DNA of 64,000 nucleotides, from contig JAJEAA010000018.1 in assembly GCA_022824365.1 (NCBI GenBank), positions 310,001 through 374,000 of the forward strand. The letters run 5' to 3'. A program made the position numbers and the translations under genes. The notes below the pieces were generated by a model. It was not told the origin of the DNA, searched no databases, and saw only the letters and a program-made list of their open reading frames with translations. This stretch comes from Anaerolineae bacterium (GTDB lineage: Bacteria; Chloroflexota; Anaerolineae; Aggregatilineales; Phototrophicaceae). Shown here piece after piece: positions 9,843 to 18,424 of the stretch (position 1 is the first letter of the stretch; each line of letters starts with the position of its first letter).

Positions 9843-12757
9843 CAGACTTCTCCTTCGCTCAATTCATCGGCGGACGCGGTCGGCTCCGGCGCGGCCATCG
9901 ACGGGATCAACTGAATCGGTTGCTCGGCGCGCCGCTGTATTTGCCAGACGCCGCCTATCAACAGCAAGCTGATAATCGCAACGGCATAATTGATCATGAC
10001 CCAGCGATTCTGCGCAACCTCATCTATCGGCGGCAGGATGCGCGCCGCGCTGCCCCGCCCGCGGATCGACGCCAGCGACAGATCTTCCGTGAACCAGTCA
10101 ATCGCGTTGGCAAGCAATTGAAGGTTGCTGAAGAAACGGTCGCCGCCAAAATTCGCCGAGATCTGGTAGACATTGTCATTCACAAACTCAGCGCTGCCCA
10201 AAACCACCAGCCGCGTATTATTCGGCGAACGCTCTATCAGTCCTATGGCGTCAACCGCTTCGCCTTCCGCGCCAGCGCCCGTCTCGTCCGCTGCAAATGG
10301 CGAAGGCTTATCCAAAAAATGACTGCTGAACGACCCTTCGACCGCCACCGCCAGCGGATAAGACGCCAACTCGTCACCCACCGGGAATCCGAAATCCGGA
10401 TACATTTCCAGGTCCGGCTGCGGATTCGCCATCGTCGTTACCCAGGCGGCGTCGCTCGAGCTGACCAAAGTCGTGACCTGCCCGGCTTCCAACAGCGCTT
10501 CATCGACCGTGATAGGGGACGTCCAACTCATTGTTAGCAAAGGCAATCCCTGAACAACCGGGCTGTCAAAGTCCATCTTGTTCGGGCGCGCGTCCACGAA
10601 GAAAGGATAATCCAGCGCCTGAATCTCGGTGACCACCATATCGCCCAGGTCGCGCTGCACCTGCAGCGGGAAAGGCGCATTCTGATAATCCATCACCAGG
10701 CTGTCCTCGACGATGACGCCATAACTCGCCAGCATCTCTTCAATCCCGCCTTCATTCACATCCAGCAGCAGATTGCCCACATAAGGATCAATGCCGAGAC
10801 GATAACGCCCCGCCGCCGCAATCACCGAGCCGCCCCGCATGATGTATTGGTCGATCGCGTAGCGCTGCTTGTCGGTTAAGCTGTGCGGCGACAGCAATAT
10901 CAAGACGTCAATATCCGCCGCCACCTGTCCCTCATCCAGCGATACCCGGCGCAATTCGTAGTTCTCGCGCAGCGTATCTTCCAGGATGCTGTATTGCTGC
11001 AAGCTCGGCAGTTGCTGCCCGAACTGATCGGGGGGCGACGCCGGCGGCGTCCACAAGCCAATCACCTTGAGGAAGCCGGCGGACGAGCGCTTAAGGGACG
11101 ATTCAATCGCATTGCGAATCTCAACCCGGCTCAATTCGCCCGCGGGATAAATGACCTGAATATCAGCGCCCGCCTTGATGACTAGATGCAGATAAAAGGT
11201 CTCAACCGCGAAGAAACTCGTCGCCACCGGCTGAATTTGATAGCGATCAAAAAGCTCCTGCTCGCTTATGACCGCATCCGCCAGCGACATATCGACGACT
11301 TCAAAGCTGACCTTGGCCGGATTTATCTCGGCGATCTCCCGCGTCACTTCCCGCAGCGTCTCATCCACCTCGCGCATCATCTCCGGCATGGTCGCCGACG
11401 ACGTGTAAAGGGTCAGCCGCGCCGGCTCGTCCAAAGCCGCCAAGACCGCATCAAGACTTTGGAAACCGTAAACCGCGCGCTGTATGGCGCTCGTCAAATC
11501 GTATTCCAGGTTGCGCAACCGCACCTCTACGCCCAGCGGCGATTCAACAACTTCTATCAAATCGGCGAAGCTCAACGTCGCCGTTTGATCGCCGTAGGCT
11601 ATAAGCACGTCAAAATACACATTCACCAGCGATACGCCGCCGCGGTCGCTCACTTGCAGCGGCGTCGGACGGATGCCATAGATCTGATTCGCCTCCCGCT
11701 CCAGCTCGGGGTTGGTCAAGGGATCGACAAACTCCAGCTCCAGCTTGCCGGCCCCCGCCAGTTGATATTCCAGCAACGTATCCTTGATCCGCGGCACAAG
11801 CGGGGCCAGAGCCGGATGGCTCTCCTCGCTGAAGTAACCGCGAATCAGTAGCGGCTCGCCCAGGTCCGCCAGCAGATTCTTGGTCACATCGGACAAGCTG
11901 TATTCGCTGTATTGCGTCAAGTCGAAACGCGCCGCGCTCAAAGGAGCGATCAACAGATTCAACGCCAGCAGATTCGCCCCGATCAAGAGAGGGCTGACGC
12001 GGCCGTTCAAACGGTGCGCCCGCAAATGCGCCCCGACGCTCCAGCGCTTGCTATCCAGCGAGAGGATGTTCAAAGCCAGGAAGAAAACCGTCAGCGACAG
12101 ATAGTAGACCAGATCGCGCAAGTCAATCACGCCGCGCTCAATACTCTCGAAGCGGCTGCCCGCGCCAAACTGACGCAGCAGATCGCTGGCGGTCGCGCCG
12201 AACAAGTCGGTAATCACTGGCGACCCTACCGCTTGAAACAAGCCACAAATGACAGCCGTGCCGATGAGCGCGACCAGTTGATTGTCCGTGCGCGACGACA
12301 CAAACATGCCAATCGCGATATAGCTTGAGGCGAGCAAAAGCGCCGCCAGGTAGCCGCCGATCACCGGTCCCCAATCGAGGTTCCCCAGCGAAGCCACCGT
12401 GATCGGCAGAAAAAGCGTCAAACCCAGCGCCACCGCAACCAGAACAAGCGCCGAAAAGAACTTGCCCGCGACCAGCTCAACCAGGCGCACCGGCATCGTC
12501 AGCAGCACCTGCAAGTTGCCGCTATCTTCTTCCCGGCTCCATTGATGCATCGTCAGCGCCGAAACCAGAAAGATCATCAAAAGCGGCATCCAGGCAAAAA
12601 GCGCCCGCACATCGGCGATGCCGCGCGCGAAAAACGAATCGACCCAGAAGAAGACAAACAGCGTCAACACCAGGAAGACGCCGACGAATATCAAGGCCAT
12701 CGGCGAACCAAAATAGAGCTTCAGTTCTTTGCCTGTAACGGAGAGTATTTTTCGCAT
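9842..12757 (-). CDS. ABC-2 type permease fused to GldG-like auxiliary domain
   Basis: This 971-residue protein combines two proteins that are separate in Bacteroidetes. Residues 1 to about 235 are an ABC-2 permease of the GldF type with about six membrane helices. A further membrane helix at about residues 260-280 precedes a large extracytoplasmic region of the GldG/DUF4350 type (about 290-900; motifs DVLILLSPHSLTDKQRYAIDQY and GGSVIAAAGRYRL). A final membrane helix is near residue 930, followed by a short tail. It lies between the ATPase gene (gap nine bases) and the DUF4340 gene (ATGA overlap). In gliding bacteria Gld components support motility or secretion; here the substrate is unknown. 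Confidence 0.88.
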   Translation of the reverse strand: MRKILSVTGKELKLYFGSPMALIFVGVFLVLTLFVFFWVDSFFARGIADVRALFAWMPLLMIFLVSALTMHQWSREEDSGNLQVLLTMPVRLVELVAGKFFSALVLVAVALGLTLFLPITVASLGNLDWGPVIGGYLAALLLASSYIAIGMFVSSRTDNQLVALIGTAVICGLFQAVGSPVITDLFGATASDLLRQFGAGSRFESIERGVIDLRDLVYYLSLTVFFLALNILSLDSKRWSVGAHLRAHRLNGRVSPLLIGANLLALNLLIAPLSAARFDLTQYSEYSLSDVTKNLLADLGEPLLIRGYFSEESHPALAPLVPRIKDTLLEYQLAGAGKLELEFVDPLTNPELEREANQIYGIRPTPLQVSDRGGVSLVNVYFDVLIAYGDQTATLSFADLIEVVESPLGVEVRLRNLEYDLTSAIQRAVYGFQSLDAVLAALDEPARLTLYTSSATMPEMMREVDETLREVTREIAEINPAKVSFEVVDMSLADAVISEQELFDRYQIQPVATSFFAVETFYLHLVIKAGADIQVIYPAGELSRVEIRNAIESSLKRSSAGFLKVIGLWTPPASPPDQFGQQLPSLQQYSILEDTLRENYELRRVSLDEGQVAADIDVLILLSPHSLTDKQRYAIDQYIMRGGSVIAAAGRYRLGIDPYVGNLLLDVNEGGIEEMLASYGVIVEDSLVMDYQNAPFPLQVQRDLGDMVVTEIQALDYPFFVDARPNKMDFDSPVVQGLPLLTMSWTSPITVDEALLEAGQVTTLVSSSDAAWVTTMANPQPDLEMYPDFGFPVGDELASYPLAVAVEGSFSSHFLDKPSPFAADETGAGAEGEAVDAIGLIERSPNNTRLVVLGSAEFVNDNVYQISANFGGDRFFSNLQLLANAIDWFTEDLSLASIRGRGSAARILPPIDEVAQNRWVMINYAVAIISLLLIGGVWQIQRRAEQPIQLIPSMAAPEPTASADELSEGEV

Positions 12758-12766
12758 GTTACGCTC

Positions 12767-13681
12767 CTATGCCGTCGTCGCCAGTTGATTGAAAAAGCTC
12801 TCGAGCGTGACCGTGTCCCGGCGCAGTTCCCGCACTGCCCAGTCACGTTCGCGCGCGACCGTGTAAATCCGCGGCGTAATATCGACCGAGCCGCTAATGC
12901 GATAGGCGGGATAGTCATCCAGTGATCGCAAAGGCTGAACCCTCTCGACGCCCGCCAACGCGTTCAAGGACCGCTCAACATCATCGCTGTCATTCTGCAA
13001 AACCAGCGTCGCGTCATTGCTCCTGCTCAGTTCGCTCAAACGCTGATCCGCTTTGACCTCGCCATTGATGATGATGACGACGCGGTCGCAGATCGCCTCC
13101 ACCTCGGACAAAATATGCGATGAAAACAAGATCGTGCTCTCCTGCGCCAGCGACTTGATCAGGGCGCGGATCTCCACAATCTGCGTCGGATCCAAACCAA
13201 CCGTGGGCTCGTCAAGAATGAGAAACTGCGGCTTATGCAATATCGCCTGCGCCAAACCCAGCCGCTGACGCAAACCTTTGCTCAACGATGCTATCGGCCG
13301 TGTCAAATAATCCTGCAACCCCACGCCATACACCGCATCCGATAGCCGGCGGATAAAGTCGGGCTCTGGTATCGAACGCAAATCCGCGATCATCCGCAGA
13401 TAGGCTTGAACCGACAACTCCGGATACAGCGGCGTATTCTCGGACAAATAGCCAATCTTCGCTTGCACCGCCCGCAATTCCCGCAGAACATTCAAGCCGT
13501 CAATCTCGACCAAGCCCTCATCGGGATGCAGGAAGCCAGTGATGATCTTGATGGCGGTTGACTTGCCGGCGCCGTTCGGTCCCAGCAAACCGACAATCTC
13601 GCCCGGCTGAATATCAAAGCTGACGCCGCGGAGCGCCTGTATATTTCCGTAACTCTTGGCAATATTCTGCACATGTATCAC
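12767..13681 (-). CDS. ABC transporter ATP-binding protein, GldA-like
   Basis: This 304-residue ATPase would energise the adjacent fused permease. Motifs are Walker A GPNGAGKST, signature SKGLRQRLGLAQA and Walker B FLILDEPTVGLDP, followed by an H-loop HILSEVEAICDRV. The C-terminal 80 residues form the accessory domain common to the CcmA/NatA-like branch. The start is GTG at 13681 with AAAGGA about 11 bases upstream; another GTG four codons in is possible. It is the first gene of the three-gene operon ending at 8793, so the promoter should lie in 13682-13854, where no strong hexamers were recognised. Confidence 0.92.
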   Translation of the reverse strand: MIHVQNIAKSYGNIQALRGVSFDIQPGEIVGLLGPNGAGKSTAIKIITGFLHPDEGLVEIDGLNVLRELRAVQAKIGYLSENTPLYPELSVQAYLRMIADLRSIPEPDFIRRLSDAVYGVGLQDYLTRPIASLSKGLRQRLGLAQAILHKPQFLILDEPTVGLDPTQIVEIRALIKSLAQESTILFSSHILSEVEAICDRVVIIINGEVKADQRLSELSRSNDATLVLQNDSDDVERSLNALAGVERVQPLRSLDDYPAYRISGSVDITPRIYTVARERDWAVRELRRDTVTLESFFNQLATTA

Positions 13682-13854
13682 TGCTAGAGATATCCTTTCT
13701 CGCTACCAAGCCTAGCTCACTGCGAACCCCGACTAGAACACCCGGCAAGCCGCCAATGGTCCTGGACCGTAACGATCAATTCGCGAACCATCCTAGAAAG
13801 CGTCTATAAGAAATCCATATACAATGTTTAAAATTTCTGTAAATTGTCGCGCTT

Positions 13855-14799
13855 TCATTCGGCCAGCGTCTCCACTCCCGTCTCCGCCAAGACCTCCAGG
13901 AAATGCGCATGGGAGAACTGCGCGCCGCCGGCATAGAGCGCGTTGACCGTGCCCGCCGCCACGCCGCGACGCAGCGCCTCCGCCAGATCCGCGCCGTCCG
14001 CCAGCGCCGTCACGATACCCGCGTGCAGGCAATCGCCGCTGGCCACCGGATCCACCGCCTCAATCACCGGCGGCATCCCTTTCACAGCCAGATCCTTGGA
14101 AACCAGCAGAGCGCCCTCGGCGCCAAGAGATATAACAACAATCTCGATCCCGCCCGCGATCAAGCGCCGCGCCAAGCCGACGATCTCAGCCTGCGTCCGC
14201 GCCCCCGCGCCCAAGGCGTCCAGGAACTCTTCACGATTGACCTTGATCGCGTAAGGTTTCGCCTCGATGGCATTCTTCAACCACAGCTTGCTGCTATCCA
14301 CCCAAACGCGAATGCCCATCGCTTTCGCCCGTTCGACCAAATCCGCCGGCGCCTCATCCGGCGCGCCGATCGGCAGGCTGCCGCAAAGGCAAACTGTTCG
14401 CGCGCTTTCATCTTCCGCCACCCGGCATATATCATCAACCAAGGCCGTCCAGTCCCCTGGCGCGATCTGGCCCGATTCGTTGATCACGGTTGAATGGCGA
14501 TTCGGCGACGCGATGATCGTGCAGGTTCGCGTTTCGCCAGCGAACTCCGTCCATACCGCCCGGTAGCCGCCCTCCGCCACCATGGCCGCAACCATCTTGC
14601 CAGTATGCCCGCCCAGCAAACCCATCGCCAGCGCTTGACCGCCGAGAATCTCGATCGCCCGCAGCACATTTAAGCCCTTCCCGCCCGGCACGGCGATCGC
14701 GCCCGGGACACGGGAGATATGCCCGACGGCAAAATCCGGCGCCACCAAGGTGCGGTCCAGCGCGGCATTCGGCGTCACACAGATTATCGTCTCGCGCAT
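13855..14799 (-). CDS. PfkB-family sugar kinase (1-phosphofructokinase/tagatose-6-phosphate kinase-like)
   Basis: This 314-residue kinase belongs to the FruK/LacC branch of the PfkB family. The opening TPNAALDRTLVAP, the substrate-binding GGKGLNVLRAIEILGG at about residue 39 and the C-terminal catalytic block VASGDCLHAGIV (Asp is the general base) are all present. The usual GAGD is ASGD, a mild deviation that keeps the Asp. Typical substrates are fructose 1-phosphate or tagatose 6-phosphate, but there is no PTS or aldolase gene nearby to decide. It is transcribed alone on the minus strand, divergent from the FHA gene. Confidence 0.85.
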   Translation of the reverse strand: MRETIICVTPNAALDRTLVAPDFAVGHISRVPGAIAVPGGKGLNVLRAIEILGGQALAMGLLGGHTGKMVAAMVAEGGYRAVWTEFAGETRTCTIIASPNRHSTVINESGQIAPGDWTALVDDICRVAEDESARTVCLCGSLPIGAPDEAPADLVERAKAMGIRVWVDSSKLWLKNAIEAKPYAIKVNREEFLDALGAGARTQAEIVGLARRLIAGGIEIVVISLGAEGALLVSKDLAVKGMPPVIEAVDPVASGDCLHAGIVTALADGADLAEALRRGVAAGTVNALYAGGAQFSHAHFLEVLAETGVETLAE

Positions 14800-14835
14800 C
14801 CTGGCTCTGCTTTCATCCTCAGCGATTGCGCCGAC

Positions 14836-14862
14836 ATTATACTAGAGCCGTTTGCTTATCAA
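14836..14862 (-). promoter_or_regulatory. Putative promoter of the PfkB gene
   Basis: On the minus strand TTGATA (14862-14857) and a perfect TATAAT (14841-14836) are separated by 15 bases, about 37 bases before the ATG at 14799. The spacer is short for sigma-70, so this is moderate evidence only. Confidence 0.45.
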
Positions 14863-14979
14863 GATGACGCTTCTCCAACGCTCCCGCCTTTTATCCGCCA
14901 ATCACTATACCGGGCGCTTTAAGGTCGCTAGAATTACTTGTACTATGAAGTTATTACACTCAAACATGCGAAGCGCTCA

Positions 14980-16941
14980 ATGACGCCATTCGGTCGACTA
15001 GACATCCTCTTTCCAGATGGACAACGGGAAATCCATCAATTAAGCGGCGGCGCGATTACCGTCGGCAGCGCCGGTTCCTGTTCTATCCAACTCGCGGATC
15101 CATCGGTCGCTGACCGTCACTTTCGCCTCGACGCCAGCGACGACGGCGTGACCATCACCGACCTCGCCTCCGCCGCCGGCGCCTTCGTCGACGGCCAGCG
15201 TATTCCAACCTATACGCCCGTGCCCCTCGGCGACACAGCCGACATCATGATCGGTCCACTGCGACTGACCTTCTACCGCCGCAGCGATAGCCCCACAATT
15301 GCCATGCCGGCCTTCAGCGAGCAAACGCAGCCCGCCTTGACCGGTTTCCGCGCTCATCTGGAAAATGCGCCGGCCGCCGTCTTTCCCGCCTCCAACGTCA
15401 CCCTGCCGCTCAGCATCACGAACACCAGCAATTCCGATGCCGAGTTCCGCGTCGAGCTCTCCGGGCTGCCTGATGATTGGGTCAAGCCGGATAGATTGAC
15501 CTTCCCGCTGCCGGCGGGGGAAGAGACCCAACTCCTCTTTCTCGTAAAACCCGAGCGCCGCTCCGATATTCCGCCGCAGCATTTCGCGCTCGACGTCAAT
15601 ATCACCCGCCTTGACGAGGGGCAAGAGCGCCTGCGCCTTGTCGGCATCATTGAACTCGGCGGCTTCGGCGGCCTCAGCCTGGCGATCGATCCGCCCGTCT
15701 GCCAAGACAACGGCGGCTTCAACCTCTACCTGCTCAACCAAGGCAACGAACCTTTGACGCTCGCTTTGCGCTGCGAAGATCCCGAATCTCGCCTGGACTT
15801 GCGCCTTAATCAGACCTCCCTGACTTTGCCGCCCGGCGGACGCGCGCAAGTTCCCGGCGGTGTCCGTTCACGGCGGCGGCCCCTGGTCGGCCAAACGCGG
15901 CAATTGCCTTTCGTCCTAATCACTCAGGCGGAGAACCCGACCGGCTATCGCGCGCCGCTCCCAGCCAGCGTCCGCGTGACGCCGCTCCTGTCGAGGAGGC
16001 TCGCCTCACTGCTCACAATCCTCATCTTCGCGGCAGTTGCGCTGGCTGTCTCGCTGCTCTTTCAGCCGCCCGAACCCGTGATAATTGCGCTCTCGCTGTC
16101 CCAAGCGCAAGTTGCGCAAGGCACGCCGGTTGAGTTGAGTTGGAGCGCCGAACATGCCGGACGCTACGTCATCGAAGTCGATCGCGTCGCTGTCGCCGAG
16201 TTGCCCGCCGACGCCTCATCCTATTCCCTGGACACGCGCCCCTATACTGACCCGGTCGATATCGCCCTGATCGCCCAACAAGGCGACGCAACTGTCATCG
16301 CATCGCGCCGCCTGGACATTTATGAACCCGTCAATATCGTCCAGTTCTATGCCGACCGGGCGTCTATGCTGCGTAATGTTTTTGCTACGCTCACGGTCCG
16401 CTGGATGGTGGAGGGCGCCCTTTCTCTCGACATCAGCCGTCCCCCCGGCTTTGAAACCGCAAGCGAGTCGCGCGCTTCCAATGCTCATGGCGAATTCGCG
16501 CTGCGCGGCGCGCCAGCGGCCGACTTCGAGATCCTGCTCAGCGCGGTGGATGAGATCGGCAACATAACCCAACATGCGCTTCAGATTGCCATCCGCGATC
16601 CCGAATGTTCACCTCGCCGCGATGTCTTGCTCTACGCCGGTCCCGACGCCCGTCACAACCAGGTGAAGGTCGCGGTGGAATATGTTCCGGTATTGGCGCG
16701 CGGCACAAACCAAAATCGCGATTGGCTGCAAGTTGAGTTGGCCAGCGGCCACACCGGCTGGGGCGCTTACAGCAGCTTCTTATGTCAAGGCTTCGCGCCA
16801 AGCAACCTGGAAATCATCACCGATATCCCGGCTTTGCCGACGGCAACTTCCACCTCCACGCCAACTGCGACGTCAAGCCCAACGCCCTCGCCAACCGCCA
16901 CGGCGACATTCACGCCGATCGCCACAGCCGCCGAACCTTAG
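14980..16941 (+). CDS. FHA-domain transmembrane protein with SH3b-like C terminus
   Basis: The chosen ATG at 14980 gives 653 residues; an in-frame TTG at 14938 would add 14 residues without better homology. The N terminus is an FHA domain (about residues 5-100; VGSAGSCSIQLADPSVADRH), a phosphothreonine-binding module. A region of beta-sandwich, NEW3-like repeats follows (about 115-335). One membrane helix lies at about residue 345-365, then a second extracytoplasmic part with an SH3b-like domain (about 535-605; VLARGTNQNRDWLQVEL). A Thr/Ser/Pro-rich tail closes the protein. An FHA protein implies a partner Ser/Thr kinase, and one is encoded at 27216-29426. The stop overlaps the convergent rhodanese stop. 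Confidence 0.8.
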   Translation: MTPFGRLDILFPDGQREIHQLSGGAITVGSAGSCSIQLADPSVADRHFRLDASDDGVTITDLASAAGAFVDGQRIPTYTPVPLGDTADIMIGPLRLTFYRRSDSPTIAMPAFSEQTQPALTGFRAHLENAPAAVFPASNVTLPLSITNTSNSDAEFRVELSGLPDDWVKPDRLTFPLPAGEETQLLFLVKPERRSDIPPQHFALDVNITRLDEGQERLRLVGIIELGGFGGLSLAIDPPVCQDNGGFNLYLLNQGNEPLTLALRCEDPESRLDLRLNQTSLTLPPGGRAQVPGGVRSRRRPLVGQTRQLPFVLITQAENPTGYRAPLPASVRVTPLLSRRLASLLTILIFAAVALAVSLLFQPPEPVIIALSLSQAQVAQGTPVELSWSAEHAGRYVIEVDRVAVAELPADASSYSLDTRPYTDPVDIALIAQQGDATVIASRRLDIYEPVNIVQFYADRASMLRNVFATLTVRWMVEGALSLDISRPPGFETASESRASNAHGEFALRGAPAADFEILLSAVDEIGNITQHALQIAIRDPECSPRRDVLLYAGPDARHNQVKVAVEYVPVLARGTNQNRDWLQVELASGHTGWGAYSSFLCQGFAPSNLEIITDIPALPTATSTSTPTATSSPTPSPTATATFTPIATAAEP

Positions 16942-17351
16942 CCGCCCGGCTTCACCAGCGGATAGCCTTCCCGCTCCCAATACTCAATGCCGCCGATCAT
17001 CTCCTTCACGGCATAGCCAAGCTGCGTCAGCTTCAGCGCCGCCTTGGTAGAGCCGTTGCAGCCCGGTCCCCAACAATAGGCGACAAAGAGCGTATCATCG
17101 GGAAACTGCGCCATCCGCTTCTTGCTGATGCGGCTATGCGGCAAGCTGATCGCGCCCGCCACATGCTTGTCCCTATAATCATCGGCGCTGCGAACATCAA
17201 GTATCACAAAGTCGTCCACCCCATTCTCCATATCCGTATGCACATCGGCCGGATCAGTCTCATAGCGCAGCTTATCGCCATAGAACTCCAGCGCCCTGCC
17301 ATCGGCCTGAGCCGGCGTCCTGCTCACTTGAGAAATATATTTTCTGCGCAT
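16938..17351 (-). CDS. Rhodanese-like sulfurtransferase domain protein
   Basis: From the ATG at 17351 the product is 137 residues, a single rhodanese domain. It contains VILDVRSADDYRDKHVAGAI and GGIEYWEREGYPL. The active-site loop is AYCWGPGCNGSTKAA, in which the first Cys is the likely sulfur acceptor and the loop is longer than the six-residue sulfurtransferase loop. The start is set by an excellent AGGAGG ten bases upstream; an upstream in-frame ATG at 17393 lacks this. It is divergent from the LysR gene, whose product may control it. Its sulfur donor and acceptor are unknown. Confidence 0.88.
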   Translation of the reverse strand: MRRKYISQVSRTPAQADGRALEFYGDKLRYETDPADVHTDMENGVDDFVILDVRSADDYRDKHVAGAISLPHSRISKKRMAQFPDDTLFVAYCWGPGCNGSTKAALKLTQLGYAVKEMIGGIEYWEREGYPLVKPGG

Positions 17352-17384
17352 CGCCTTGATTCCTCCTGCTTTTGCGGATAACGT

Positions 17385-17432
17385 ATCCTGCACGAAAGAT
17401 CGCGCATAGGCGCCCCGGAAACTCCGCAGGAT
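17385..17432. promoter_or_regulatory. Inverted repeat in the rhodanese/LysR divergent spacer
   Basis: Seven-base arms ATCCTGC (17385-17391) and GCAGGAT (17426-17432) flank 34 bases in the 107-base gap between the two divergent starts. The left arm also begins an ATC-N10-GAT element that resembles a LysR-type binding site. LysR proteins usually bind in such divergent spacers, so this is a candidate operator. Confidence 0.35.
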
Positions 17433-17458
17433 GATTTCGGCATCGCCGAAGGCTCAGT

Positions 17459-18349
17459 ATGAAATTGACTCATCTACGCAGCTTCGTCAACGCGGCCGAC
17501 CAGTCCAGCATCACTGGCGCCGCCCGCAAACTGTCGCTGGCTCCATCAACCGTCAGCGCCCATATCGCCGCCCTCGAAAATGAATACGGCCTCCAACTAT
17601 TCCTGAGATTGCGCGATGGCCTGCGCCTGACCGAAATCGGGCGTTCGCTTGTGGCGCAGGCTCGGGAGATACTTGACGCCGCCGCCGTATTTGAAGCGCA
17701 AGCGCGCTCATGCCGCGCGGGAGCGACCGGACAAGTTCGCCTCGCTCTCAGCATCGCCGAACCCCTGTTCGATCTCGCAGCTTTTTTGCGCCATCTCGAC
17801 TGCCGCCTTCCCGGCGTTGAACTCCAACTGTCACGCGACGAATCCACGCGCATCCTGGAATCGCTGGAACAAGACAAGCTCGACATGGGTATCGTTTATG
17901 GCGCTGACTTTGACCCGCGCTTCTTTTCAATGCCGCTCGGCTGCGCTGAACTGGTCATCGCCCTTCCGCGGAACTGGCGCGGCAAACATGACAGCGCCCA
18001 CGAAGCTCTCGGCAATCTGCCCTGGATAAACACCGGGGCGGCTTGCCCCTTTCAACAAATTATCGAGGAGCTCTTCGCCGAGCTCAACATTGACCCGCCA
18101 CAAGTCCTGCGCGCCGACGATAATCAAACCCGCCGACAGCTCGTCGCCGCCGGTTTTGGCGCCTCCCTTCTTGAGCGGAATGAAGCCGCCCATCCCGATA
18201 TCGCCGTTCTTGATTCGGCGCCTCTCCCTTGCCCATATTCCCTTGTGGCGCTGGCGCATCGACAATTCGATCCGGTCATCCGCGCCCTGTTTCCCCTGGT
18301 TGAGAGTCTGACTTCATCGCCTGAAGACCCGCGAGCCGGCCCAAGCTGA
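17459..18349 (+). CDS. LysR-family transcriptional regulator
   Basis: This 296-residue protein has the N-terminal winged HTH of LysR regulators (residues 1-62; LRSFVNAADQSSITGAARKL and APSTVSAHIAALENEYG). A periplasmic-binding-protein-like effector domain follows from about residue 90. The start has AAGG six bases before the ATG. It is divergent from the rhodanese gene and 75 bases upstream of the chelatase gene on the same strand. Either could be a target; the effector cannot be read from the sequence. Confidence 0.92.
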   Translation: MKLTHLRSFVNAADQSSITGAARKLSLAPSTVSAHIAALENEYGLQLFLRLRDGLRLTEIGRSLVAQAREILDAAAVFEAQARSCRAGATGQVRLALSIAEPLFDLAAFLRHLDCRLPGVELQLSRDESTRILESLEQDKLDMGIVYGADFDPRFFSMPLGCAELVIALPRNWRGKHDSAHEALGNLPWINTGAACPFQQIIEELFAELNIDPPQVLRADDNQTRRQLVAAGFGASLLERNEAAHPDIAVLDSAPLPCPYSLVALAHRQFDPVIRALFPLVESLTSSPEDPRAGPS

Positions 18350-18381
18350 CAATTGTCAGGTCCCAGACTCTAGCCTATAAT
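18346..18381 (+). promoter_or_regulatory. Strong sigma-70 promoter of the chelatase locus with a palindrome over the -35 box
   Basis: TTGTCA (18353-18358) and a perfect TATAAT (18376-18381) are separated by exactly 17 bases, 44 bases before the ATG at 18425. The perfect 14-base palindrome CTGACAATTGTCAG (18346-18359) covers the -35 box and also overlaps the stop codon of the LysR gene. The position fits an operator that blocks polymerase binding, but no regulator can be named. Confidence 0.7.
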
Positions 18382-18424
18382 GGCGGTTTCAGTTCGATTG
18401 TATTAGTCGGGAGCCGAATCCTTC

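Noticed and set aside
8844-9914. A 356-codon open frame on the plus strand opposite the DUF4340 gene
   Set aside because: The minus-strand gene fits the operon with an ATGA overlap and membrane anchor; the plus frame has neither start signals nor motifs.
14938-14979. TTG start for the FHA gene
   Set aside because: The preceding AAGG is too far away and the extra 14 residues do not belong to the FHA fold.
17385-17400. Exact LysR T-N11-A box
   Set aside because: The spacing is one base longer than the consensus; kept only as a weak operator candidate.
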